Shown: positions 1 to 10,382 of the stretch, in pieces
Position numbering within the stretch: the first letter of the stretch is position 1
Layout: each line of letters opens with the position of its first letter
DNA from: Arthrinium phaeospermum
Taxonomy: Eukaryota > Ascomycota > Sordariomycetes > Amphisphaeriales > Apiosporaceae
Assembly (NCBI GenBank): GCA_006503535.1
Contig: QYRS01000004.1
Span: 3,348,001 to 3,412,000, forward strand
Direction: 5' to 3'
DNA length: 64,000 nt
Notes under the pieces: model-generated
The model's input: only the letters and a program-made list of their open reading frames with translations
What the model was told of the DNA's origin: nothing
The model's database searches: none
Position numbers and translations under genes: made by a program

Positions 1-509
1 GGGTCGTCGTGCAGCACACCGTTCTTCAGGACCTGCTCGGGCGTGGGCCGGTGCAGAATCTTGTCGTTGAGGCTGTCGGCGCGCATGTGCTTCTCGAGCT
101 GGAAAGAGGACGTGGTTAGTCAACAAGCTCGAACAGCGCAGGACCTGGCTTTGGAGGGGTAGGCAACTGTGCAACAAGGCGCGTGCGCAAAGCTTGATTT
201 CGAATGTTATCGAACTTACCTCCTTTTGCTTCTCGATCAGGCTGGGCGCGGCGTTGGAGGCGGGCAGGATGTTCTCTACACAAGAAAAATGACGTCAGTT
301 TAGTTAGGTAAGAGCAGATGACGCGCGATTTGGTGATTGCGCGCGTCAAGATGAGGGTTGCAATGCGACATACTCTCAACGAGCTCGGAGCGCTCAGGGC
401 GGTGACGAAGGTGCTCCTCGAGCGAGTTCTTGCGGCGGGCATCAGGACGGCTGGGAGAGATGGGAGTGCGGTCGATGCTGTCGGTCTGGGGGACTTCTTC
501 GCTGGCCAT
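1..509 (-). CDS. RPEL-repeat protein (3' end outside window)
   Basis: Three exons on the minus strand: 374..509, 220..275 and 1..98, the last running off the window edge. Both introns have clean GTATGT/GTAAGT donors and CAG/TAG acceptors, and the frame stays open across them. The N-terminus is MASEEVPQTDSIDRTPISPS, followed by a first RPEL-type motif (RKNSLEEHLRHRPERSELVE) and, in exon 3, a second one (RADSLNDKILHRPTPEQVL). In animals RPEL motifs bind G-actin. The small fungal RPEL proteins are known as a family, but their role is not settled, so actin binding is inference. The start is the first in-frame ATG. It is divergent from the GMC oxidoreductase gene, with about 2.1 kb between the two start codons. 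Confidence 0.85.
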
Positions 510-2650
510 GGTGACGGACTTGTGATGTTCAATGACGCACGGGTGTTGTGGTTGGTGAAGGTGTATTGGTAATGGATAGGTTTGACTTGCTAGATGAGAT
601 GAGATCTAGACGAGAACGTAGGGAGGTGGCCGGTTTATGTATTTGAGACAGAGATTGGAGGGACCAAGATTCCGAGACTGGAGATTGGGATGCAAGTCGT
701 ACTTAAGAAGTATGCGGGGGAAGCTGGGTGGCAGGGCGAGCTTCAGGGTCCCTCTGGCATCTGGGTCTTTGCTCTACCTAAGAACTGACTAACAGCAGCA
801 CCTATGCTGTGTTTATGCAAGATGCATTGCTACGGTGTAGGGGGCGTTGGCGGGCAACCGTCTCACCAGCCTTCAATCCTTTTCGCTGCTTGCGTCTGAT
901 TGATTCATTCCCATGGGCCATTGATGTCAGCGGGACCAAGTCAGAGTTGGCCATTGACGTGTGCTGGTTGGGTCCCCGCCTTTCAGAGCCTTGCCCGCAA
1001 ACAGCTACTCCAAGTCCCAAAACCTAGTCGCAGATCCCTGGCGCGCTGATGCAATGCTGGCGATCTCCCATTGGAATTCCCATGGCCCAAGGGGGGTCCT
1101 TAGGGGGGTCACAGAGGGAATAGAGGGGGGCTCCTGGGCTCGTGGCACAACGGCCAGGCACCAAAAAGCGCATGATGGATAATGATCCTCAGACCACCGA
1201 GGCGCCTAGGTGACTTGACGAGACTCCAGTTGTGCGTTTCCCCCCCCCATTTGCCCCCTCAAATCAATCTGTTGCAGAGTCGCAGATTGAACTTCTCCAT
1301 TCTCCAAATTCGATTGTTCCTCCCTCACTTGTTTCCCCCTTATCCCGAAACCCCAATGCCGACTCCATACCGTGGTACGAGCCGGATGCTGAAACAGGAT
1401 TCCATGGCGTGCAGCGCCCACTGCCCAGTACTGAAATCTGCGATGCCGTTCGCGCGCGGGGCGGTTTAGATTAGAGCATGCCCACTAATGCAAGGGGATA
1501 AGAGACCCGACTCCAGTGGACAACGAATTGCTTAATGCAAGCGCATGTCTCCAGTCCTCCCCTCAACAGCGAGCGAGCGGATGTCATAACTTTTCCGCAA
1601 TCAACACCTCATGGCGCAACGGAGAAGAGAGAAAATCGTGAGCCATATTCATGGCATTTTGACATGCGTTTAGCTGGGGTCGCGCAGACACAGCACAGCA
1701 CGGCAGGCTGCATCCTTGTGTACGAGGCGCTCCGTTTCCCGGGGGAGGGAGTGACAGTTTGATTGTCAACGGGTGATGGGTCTCTTCGAGGTCAGGGGGT
1801 GCAGGGCATTCATTCCATCAATTGCCTCGTCTGGCCACAACCCAATAGGTAGCACTCTCCCATGACCCAATGCACGCCAACCAGTTTACCTCATATGATG
1901 CCCACGAAGCTATTCTTGGATATTACAGTAACTCATTAGAGTTGAAAACTTATGATAACTTGAATGGTTCAGGTAGACACGCACGCATTGGGTTGGTGGT
2001 TTACCTGAGCCAATTCAGGTCTGAGGCCAATTGGATAGCATCGGTACGGGCCGCAATGGATTGGTTGGGTGTACGACACACCTGAAGATCCGACCTCACG
2101 GGGACTTATCACCGTTCCGAAGCTGACCGGTCTCTTATTTATTTATAATTTCTTCACAATTCGGAAAATTCCCGACATGGCTTTCCTTTCATCCAATCAC
2201 ATGACACCCTGGAGTTCGCATGCATTGCTGGAAGAGCAATAGCTTCGCATGAAAAGAGCAGCCCAGCCCAGTGGCGGCGTCGATGTTGAGTGTGGCGAGA
2301 ACACGCCGGCCATGCTTTGATTCGCGAGGCTGGTGGCGTAGTGCTAGAACCATGCTACCAATAGCAAATACGGGCGTACACGGTTGATATTGGACATGAG
2401 TAGCGCATGTGGTTATAAAGTTTACCGATGTTCAACTGTTGACTGCGGGCGCGACACAGATGCGTCTGGCCCCGCCTCTGCTTATCCTGGCGGTCGTATG
2501 GTGATGCGGACTCATATTGCCATGGCCTGTCGTCTGGATCGCCGGATGCGCTTTATAAAGGGGCGCGTTGGTCCCCTCTCGGGCAGATCGTGAGAGAATG
2601 CGGTCGCAAACCCCTCTCAACAGTCCCCGCTCACTCTTGGTCTATCGAAG
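510..2650. other. Intergenic region between divergent RPEL and GMC genes
   Basis: About 2.1 kb with only short, overlapping ORFs on both strands and no recognisable protein or RNA. It must hold the promoters of both flanking genes. A poly-C/pyrimidine-rich patch lies near 1240-1330. The only element supported by position is the TATA box just upstream of the GMC gene, listed separately. Confidence 0.6.
2554..2560 (+). promoter_or_regulatory. TATA box of GMC oxidoreductase gene
   Basis: TATAAAG lies in a GC-rich context about 90 bp upstream of the ATG at 2651. That is a normal spacing for a fungal TATA element with a short 5' UTR. Assigned from consensus and position only. Confidence 0.5.
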
Positions 2651-4679
2651 ATGAAGCGATCGGATCTTCTGTCCGCAGTGCTCCTGGCCTGCCGGGCGCT
2701 TTCAGTCAGCTCAGCACCAGTCGAAGGCGAGAACGAGAAGCGCCAGCTGGGCGGCGTGTATGACTATGTCATTGTCGGCGGAGGCACGGCCGGCCTGGTT
2801 CTGGCGGAGCGACTGAGCGAAGATCCCAAGATACGAGTGGCAGTCATCGAGGCTGGCACCTATTACCAAGTCACAAACCCCCTGCTGTCCAGTACGCCAG
2901 CCGGGGACTCTGTCTTCGTCGGAGCTAGCCCGTTGGATACGAACCCGCTCGTGGACTGGAACTTCGTCACCGCCCCTCAAGCAGGCGCAAATGGGCGACG
3001 AATTCACTATGCCCGTGGCAAATGTTTGGGCGGCAGCTCAGGTAAGCAGATGTGGCGCGGGGATACGAGAACATCTCCCCCGGAAGGCAACTGGAGTTCC
3101 AGAAGCACATGAAGCAGCCCTTTTCGCGGGCTAACCCTGTCTGTCTCGCAGCGAGAAACTTTATGCTCTATCAAAGGGGCACCGTCCAGTCGTACGGCAA
3201 GTGGGCGGACGCCGTGGGGGACAGCAGCTATGATTGGGAGAACTTCGAGCCTTACTTCAAGAAGAGCGTGGCCTTCCGGCCCCCGTCGAGCTCTCGGGCG
3301 CCCAATGCGACGACCGAGTACAATGCCGCCGCCTTTGATGCTGCCGGCGGGCCGCTGCAGGTCGGGTATCCCAACTATGCGCAGCCCTTTGCGAGCTGGC
3401 TTCAGCCGTCCCTGAACGAGATTGGCATCCCCACCGCGCAAGACTTCAACAGCGGCCAGCTGATGGGTTGTCAGTACGCCTCGACCACCATCAACAGCGA
3501 CATGAAGCGAGAGACGTCGGAGACGTCGTTCCTGAAGATTGCCGCCGGTCGGCCCAATCTGAAGGTGATCCAGCTGGCGCTGGCCAAGAAAGTCTTGTTT
3601 GACGGCGACAAGCGCGCGACAGGTGTGGTCTACCAAGTGGGACTCCTTACATTCACGGCGAAGGCCACTCGAGAGGTGATTGTCAGCGCGGGTGCGTTCC
3701 AGTCGCCACAGCTGTTGATGGTATCCGGCGTCGGACCCGCCGCAACGCTCCGTCGGTTCAACATCCCCGTTATCGCGGACCGGCGCGGCGTCGGGCAGGG
3801 GATGCAGGACCACGTCTTCTTCGGCCCCTCGTACCGCGTCCAAGTCCAGACGCTGACGCGGCTGGCCAACGACCCGCTCTACGTCGCCGCCCAGTTCTTC
3901 GGCCCCTACTCGCTGGCCAAGCAGGGCCCGCTGACCAGCGACACGTGCGACTTCCTGGGCTGGGAAAAGGTGCCGCGGGCGCTGCTGCCCCAGCAGGCCG
4001 CCGCGGAGCTGTCGGCGCAGTTCCCCCCGGACTGGCCCGAGCTCGAGTACATCTCGGGCCCCGGCTACATCGGGGACTTTTCCAACCTCTTCGCCAGCCA
4101 GCCCAAGGACGGCTACCAGTACGCCACCCTGCTCGGCACCCTCGTCGCGCCCCTCTCGCGCGGCAGCGTCACCCTCGCCTCGGCCGACACGGCGGTCCTG
4201 CCCGTCGTCGACCCCAACTGGCTCACGCACCCGACCGACGTGGCCGTGGCCATCGCGGCGTACAAGCGCGCGCGCGCCGCCTTCGCCGCCCGGGCGATGC
4301 AGGGCGTCCTCGCCGACCCGGTGGAGTACTACCCGGGGCCCCAGGTGCAGACGGACGCGCAGATCCTGGCGACGATCCGGAAGGACGTCATGACGGTTGT
4401 GAGTTTTGTTCTTCCTTCCCCCTCCCGCCCCGATCCCGTTCCGTTCCCAGACCTGAGACTGACCAGTCGACGACGCAGTGGCATGCCAGCTGCACCTGCC
4501 GGATGGGCAAGGCCGACGATCAAGACGCCGTCGTCGACTCCAACGCTCGGGTCATTGGCGTCACGGGGCTTCGGGTCGTGGATGCCAGCGCTTTCGCCCT
4601 GCTGCCGCCGGGGCACCCCCAGAGTACTGTCTACGCGCTGGCCGAGAAGATCGCCGCGCAGATCCGGGCTGGGTATTGA
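2651..4679 (+). CDS. Secreted GMC-family FAD oxidoreductase
   Basis: Three exons (2651..3041, 3152..4398, 4479..4679) join in frame to 612 aa. A signal peptide ([20 protein letters not shown]) precedes the FAD-binding Rossmann motif VIVGGGTAG (about 40-48) and the ADP-contact segment VAVIEAG. The GMC signature is seen as [20 protein letters not shown] across intron 1, and as [18 protein letters not shown]. The C-terminal domain carries the catalytic pair His548 ([10 protein letters not shown]) and His592 (PPGHPQST). The family oxidises alcohols or sugars with O2 or quinones; CAZy AA3 enzymes such as aryl-alcohol oxidase or glucose dehydrogenase are typical, and these often feed H2O2 or electrons to lignocellulose-degrading enzymes. 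Length and His-His pair fit an active enzyme; the substrate cannot be read from sequence. Confidence 0.9.
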
Positions 4680-5063
4680 AAAGAATTCAGTCGGTAATGA
4701 TAATGGCCTTGAAATGACTCGCGCGGATACACTTGCATCATTGATGCTGGCTAATGATTGGGTTTTGCTGGGATTTGTTTTAGTCCAATAGAGGGTTTAA
4801 TACGAACAAATAATGTGAGACTTCTGCTGCTAAAGATCAATTCGCAAATCCGCCTATGCCTTCAATAACCATTTCTAAAAGCAAATATGCAGTCGCTCTA
4901 TTTTCTCATGAATCATAACGCGACTTTTCTCTTTTTGATTGAACGCCGGAATTCCCCTGTTGTTGATGCCGCCCATGAAATCATAATGCTACCCAACCCG
5001 CGTTTTCCCCAGTGAGTGATTGTCTGGTGGGGTTCTTCTTCTTCCTTGCCCCACGCTACTGAT
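4680..5063. other. Intergenic space between convergent genes
   Basis: An AT-richer stretch between the stop codons of the GMC gene (+) and the 186-aa gene (-). It presumably holds both 3' UTRs. Nothing else is seen. Confidence 0.5.
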
Positions 5064-5687
5064 TCAGTCCGAGGTATCCATCCACTCTGGGGAAGGGTAC
5101 CCCGACCCCGTGTCGTGGTGCCCGCGCAGTCTCTTGCCGCCATGTCTATTGCTGCCGACCTCCTCGACCTCCCGCCTCTTCCTCTCCAGCGCCACGTCCC
5201 GCGTCCCCCCGAAGCAGTGCGGCAGCAGCCCGCGGTACTCGCGCCCGAACTGCAGCTGCCGGCCCAGCTCGTCCTGCTCCGCCCGGCTCGCCTTGCGGGG
5301 GCGGATGTAGGGCGCCTCGTCGTCCGTCAGGCCCCCCGACCGGGCGTGCAGCAGGACCGTCTGCCGCGCCCGCGCGTGCGGCTCCGTCAGGCTGCTGCTG
5401 TCCGCGGCGGGGCCGAAGAGGAGGCGCAGGTTCGGGGTCGTGTCTTGGCCGGTTATGACGAGGCGGTGGAGGGGGTACCTGTCGGTGTTGTTGGGTTAGC
5501 GTGTGTGGTTGAGACGAGGGGTTGAGACGGAATGGTCTTACATGATATCGCATTCGTTGCCTCCGGGGCTCCCGCTCGGTAGGCCCAGGTTCAATTGCCG
5601 GGCCAGGTCGCAAGCTTCCTCCCGCTTGTGTGCCTCGTAGACCCAGTACTGCTGGGCCTTGTATGCCGATGCTCGGGAGCGTGCCAT
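5064..5687 (-). CDS. Uncharacterised 186-aa protein
   Basis: Two exons (5542..5687, 5064..5478) split by a 63-nt intron with a GTAAG donor and CAG acceptor give 186 aa. The N-terminus starts MARSRASAYKAQQYWVYEAH, and exon 2 contains LVITGQDTTPNLRLLFGPAA and a basic tail (ERKRREVEEVG). I do not recognise the family. It has no signal peptide, membrane segment or cysteine pattern and is rich in charged residues, so a soluble intracellular protein is the simplest reading. Strong GC bias at third positions and an intron that restores frame support a real gene. A longer ORF in another frame over the same DNA has Pro/Gly/Arg-rich shadow composition and was not chosen. Confidence 0.65.
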
Positions 5688-8600
5688 TTTGTTTGTGGGT
5701 GACTGATGAATCTGCGACTGGGTTCGTCTGTTCTATCGTGCAGGAGAAGAGGCTGCTGTTTGGTGGGAGGAAGCTAGGCGGGTTTATGTAGGAACCAAGG
5801 CAGAATAAGACGAACTGTGCGTTTCTGTCATCTTTCCCGGCTGCTGTCAACGTGACAGCAGCGAACTCTTATGTAGGGAGTCGCAGGACCCCCGTGGGCC
5901 TGGCAAACCGAAACCGAAGGGCAAGCATGATGCACATCGGAAACCAAACAACCATGGAAACGCCCGTGGAAAGCTGAGTCGACGCTATGCGCTAGCTCCC
6001 GTGCGCCCCAGAGCTGGCAAAGTATGGGGTAATGGATACTGGATTTTAGGTAATGATGGGGTAATACGGGGTCATGGGATTGCCCGGGGCACTTTATTTA
6101 TATGTCTTGCCAAGTAAGGCCAAGCAAAGGCCAAGAAATCCAGGCGGTGGCCGTTTGGAAGCAGAGCAGGCACTGACGAAGGAGGGATGTTCCTTGGCTT
6201 GCCAAGACTGTTTCTGTCTCGATTGACCGACTCGACACAGCCATGGTCAGCCACGTATGGCTGGCCTTGTTTCATGCAAGGGAGCTTGGCTAACCAGGGA
6301 GAAAGGGAGACACGGGGCACGTGGCACGCTTACACGCGGGACCGGGGAAAGACAAAGTCAAATCCTCGTCTGTCTGTTTACTTCCTCTTTCGATTGCATC
6401 AAGGACCGGATCGGGTGGTTGCAGCGGCGCCTTCCGCCCAGAAACCTTAAATTCGGAGCTTTTTCGCGAGATCCACCTAAGAGGATCTCTGGACCTTTCC
6501 TCATCAAGCGAGGCCCGACGACTGTATGTTGTACCGGTATGTCAAGGAATGCTACTTGGCGCAACGCCGATCGGACTAGCTACCCGACCGGCGCCCTTGA
6601 TTACGTGGATGGGATCTGGGCATCGCTTTGCTAGGCTTCCGACAGCCGCATCGGAGCGATCTGATGGACCCCAGGCTGAGCCCCAGTCAAGTCACAACGG
6701 GGTCCTTAAACATCCATGAACATCATGGCACTTGGTTGAAGAATGGAGCCCGGAACATGACGTGATTATGTCAGTTGAGATCTAACTATCAGTTCGAATC
6801 GGTTGGATTACGGACGAATGATGATCATCATAGAACTAGCCCTGCTCAGCTTGGGCCTGTAATGATGACCTGACTCCTGAGAACCCTGCCCTGATGAGCA
6901 GTCATCCTGGCTGAGGAAGTTACCCTTCAATAGCAACAGTATTGCTACGCCGACAAAAGTAGTGATGAGATATATAGTATGGAGAGTTCTATTCAATCAG
7001 TGGACCATCATCTCCCGCGCTTCGCGGCCGTGTAAATTCGCCCTCTCCAATTCACTGCTATGCTTGCTATATGGGAGCTTCTGGTTTGATACCGGGGTAT
7101 AGTGTGGACTAAATGATCACAAGTGGTCGAAAAACAGAGGAGGCGCGTATTGGATCCGCTTGATATGCCTACCGTACCACTCGACGGCATGAGACCATTC
7201 GACCAAGCATAAAGGGGTGAAATAGCAAACTTCGATAGAATATAAAGCATAAGTCACTCTGAATAACTGTCAAGATCGGAAACATATAACTCAAAAACTT
7301 GTGAACATTACTACCGGTTTGTAATTCTCTATCTTTCACGACTTCAGAGTTCCTAACTGATATTATGAGTTTTAGTATAGTAGGGAAGTGTCAAGTCGTA
7401 ACCCAGCTGTTCCTGGATCGTAGGGCGTACGGAAATGTGACCTTGATGAACTTACAGTAGTGTTGTCCAGACTATCCTACATATGTATATATGCGTAGTT
7501 GTACTAGGGCACACAGAATACGAGGCTCCCAGAAGGTGTCACGGTCAGTACTCGAGTCAACGGCAACAAACCCGTCCTCAATTGGCAAAACGATAACATC
7601 GCCAAGTCAGTGGCTTGGTCGTCGACCAGATATTGCCATCAACCCTGACAAAAAGGCTCCGAAGGGCTCAACGCTTGGGATGATCTTGTGTCATAACTAG
7701 GATTATATCATGTTGGTATCCTGCAAAACTCACACAGATGTAGGCTCATATAGATCAATTCATTTTTCCTTTTCTGGTTTTGATTACGGCTCGACGCAGG
7801 GTCACCCTCACAACGCACGTCGAGTGAATGATTACTTACCCGGCTAACCTATGGGCTCCAATGATCGTTGTTGCTGAAGATCCCATCGTCAGGATTCCAT
7901 TGCTAATTTTTACGTAAAGGATATTTTGGAGCTCTACCCTAACATCAAGTAACTCATAGATTGATATGAGATTGGCTTCTATCACGATTTATAGCGAACC
8001 TGATGTCGATACTTATATCGACAACACAACTTGTCCATCAGTATAGCAAGCTAGGCCAAGTACTTCATCGACTCTCCTTCTTTCCCTATACGAGAATAGA
8101 TACTCCCTCACAGTCACGAAAGCGTATACTGTGGCACAAGCCACCCAGCCACCCAATGGAGATCGACGGCAAGCAGACGAAGATCAACACCAACAAGCTT
8201 TACCGCCAACAGGGCCAAGACAAATAGTTCCCGGCCAAGAAAGATAGACTCGCCAAGACTCAGATAGCCTCGACCACATGTTGACCAAGTCTGTATCCAG
8301 GGCCCTGCCAGAGTTTGGAAGGGGCCCAAGGGTTTTCTGATGTGTAATGGTATTGAAAGAAAAAATGGTATTATTGGTAACGGCGGATCCCGATTGAACG
8401 TCCGCCGCTTCTAGAAGGGCTCCAATCAGGCGACGATGGTGGCGTGTACAAACAAGGGTGAAGTGGTCTGCCCAAGTACCTCAGTAAGTACCCTACCAAG
8501 GCAGGCGGGCTCGCTCGCCCTGCATATCGCTGCCTGCCTTGGCCTGTACTGCAGCAACTGCTGTGCCGTACACGACCCCAACCGGGGTATGGCGGGAATG

Positions 8601-9419
8601 CGGCTAACCCGTCTGGGTATTGCAAGGAGGAAGTGTGACCACGAGAGTGGAGTGATCTGACCAAGTCTAGACTTGCCCCAAGTAGCCGCCCGCTGTCTGC
8701 TGCACGAGGATGGAAACTCCGCCCAATCCCTTTTTCGCCCAACTCCGCCATCCGCCCGCGTGCAGTTGGTTATCTATCGTTGTCGCATGGCATGCGACTG
8801 GGAAGAATTTGGAAAGTTGCCCCTGGGTTAGGTGACTTCCGCAAGCACCCGGTATCTATTCCGCGTGTGAGCCCAGTCATTACGAGCTAAGCTGCAGCCC
8901 ACAACCCGGATATAAGAGCCGGGAGCAAGTAACTGTGTGGTCCGTTAACCTCTCTCAGGGGTCGGTCTGCCCTTGATTGGTGCGCAATCCGGCAGGATTC
9001 TCCCGCGCCTCGGGAGGAAGCGTTGGCCGGTAGATAGCTGACAGAAACCCAATAATTACCCGAGCCAAGCAATGCGGCTTACGCTTTACAGCCGCACTTG
9101 ATCAGAATTGCCGACGACATCAGCTTCACTCATCTCGGGAGCCATCACAGAGTCCGAAGCATTCTCAGATCAGATTCGTTACAACAACGCATCTCGAATT
9201 CCGAGATAGGTCAAGAGAAGAAGTCCCGGGGGTGAGGATTGGACATGACTTGTCACATGGTACGAGGTTCACTTTGCTGCAGGGACATTGCCGATCTGCT
9301 TGTACCCCTTAACCCCTGAAGGTTAAGTTGCAGTTACATCTGCCCACACACACAACTTACAAGTACTGTCAAAGAAGAGAGGGGACAGAGCATCCAGTCA
9401 CATGGCCCACTTCATATAG
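5688..9419. other. Gene-poor intergenic region
   Basis: About 3.7 kb without a convincing gene. The part from roughly 6.75 to 8.4 kb is AT-richer than its surroundings and full of stops in all frames. It could be decayed repeat DNA, but I could not match it to an element. A hairpin-forming inverted repeat lies at 8496..8542. Short ORFs of 60-130 codons overlap on both strands and look random. Confidence 0.5.
8496..8542. repeat. 11-bp perfect inverted repeat (hairpin)
   Basis: CCAAGGCAGGC at 8496..8506 is exactly inverted as GCCTGCCTTGG at 8532..8542 with a 25-nt loop. The loop start is itself nearly palindromic (GGGCTCGCTCGCCC). It lies in noncoding DNA; function unknown. Confidence 0.6.
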
Positions 9420-10382
9420 TCACCAGTTGTTCGGCAATGCACCTGGACCCACCAAATCATTCGCAGGGCAGCCATCATGAGGAACTGGTTTTCGGGGTTG
9501 GGATTTGGGGGTTGGGGGTTCAACGGCGCCAAGCACGCCGTTCAGTTCGGACAAGCTGGGTTCGTTATGAGCGGCGCATTCGGTGGAGAAAGGGGTAGCG
9601 GCTGCGAGGTGCGCCATTACACAGGAGGCAGGAACGTCGGGCAGTAGCGTCGGGCTGCAGTGAGGCGGCCTATCGGAGTCTGGATCCTCGCCAGCTGAGA
9701 AAAGCGTTGAGGCCTTCTCACCGCGCAAGCGGCGAGGGCAGCTGGGCCGGCTCGGCATGCTGCTGGAGAATACCGAGAAGAGCACGGCGCTGGAAGGACA
9801 GATGCGCACGGCGACGGTGAGCGTAGTAGTGTCGGGCTCCTCCCCGGTCGCCTGCCTCTTGCTCTGCCCCAAGCTCGAGGCCACGACGGTCGAGTACGAC
9901 ACGAAGCCCGTTTGACCGTAGTTGCCAGCGAGGCACGTTGTCTGGTCGAAATCGCGCAGCGAGACGCGCCCTTGGGCATCTTCGAAGGATCGGCGGCTGA
10001 ACGGCAGACATACATATGTCAAGTCCCTCACGAACCAGTCCGAGCGTTGCCCGGCCACCAGGTTGATGTAGATCTCCCTCTCGCGCGAGACGATCGCATG
10101 CTTTATTGACTGCCGCCGCAGCAGCAGAGGGCTCGTCGTCGACGTCATGCGCGAGGACAACGACGACGAGGGCGCCCGCCTTAGTTGCAACTGTACGGAT
10201 CCGGGCCTATGCAGGACCGAGTTGTCGCGCGCGCTGGACACAGTGAAGGCCTCCGCTCGGCAGGACCGCGGGCGCAAGGGTTCGCAGGATTTGATCGTAG
10301 GCGCGCAGGGCGGGCTCGATACCCAACGGCAGTACCTGCATATCAGGGCGGGTTGACAACGCCAGCGATGGTCGTGGAGCAT
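9420..10382 (-). CDS. Orphan 320-aa ORF, doubtful gene
   Basis: An uninterrupted 320-codon frame starting with ATG. The central part (roughly 9750-10160) has GC-rich third positions and ordinary protein composition, for example SDWFVRDLTYVCLPFSRRSF. The first 70 and last 100 codons are less convincing: another frame upstream reads as well (LPLGIEPALRAYDQILRTLA), so a frameshift or an unseen intron is possible. No signal peptide, domain or motif is recognised. It may be a lineage-specific gene, the remnant of one, or chance in GC-rich DNA. Its isolation in a gene-poor region does not help decide. Confidence 0.35.
   Translation of the reverse strand: MLHDHRWRCQPALICRYCRWVSSPPCAPTIKSCEPLRPRSCRAEAFTVSSARDNSVLHRPGSVQLQLRRAPSSSLSSRMTSTTSPLLLRRQSIKHAIVSREREIYINLVAGQRSDWFVRDLTYVCLPFSRRSFEDAQGRVSLRDFDQTTCLAGNYGQTGFVSYSTVVASSLGQSKRQATGEEPDTTTLTVAVRICPSSAVLFSVFSSSMPSRPSCPRRLRGEKASTLFSAGEDPDSDRPPHCSPTLLPDVPASCVMAHLAAATPFSTECAAHNEPSLSELNGVLGAVEPPTPKSQPRKPVPHDGCPANDLVGPGALPNNW

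Noticed and set aside
5146..5850. 234-codon ORF on the minus strand overlapping the 186-aa gene
   Set aside because: Pro/Gly/Arg-rich shadow of the true frame; the spliced gene in another frame has better codon use and consensus splice sites.
6720..6810. TTCGAATC resembling a tRNA T-loop
   Set aside because: No pairing T stem, acceptor stem or A box around it.
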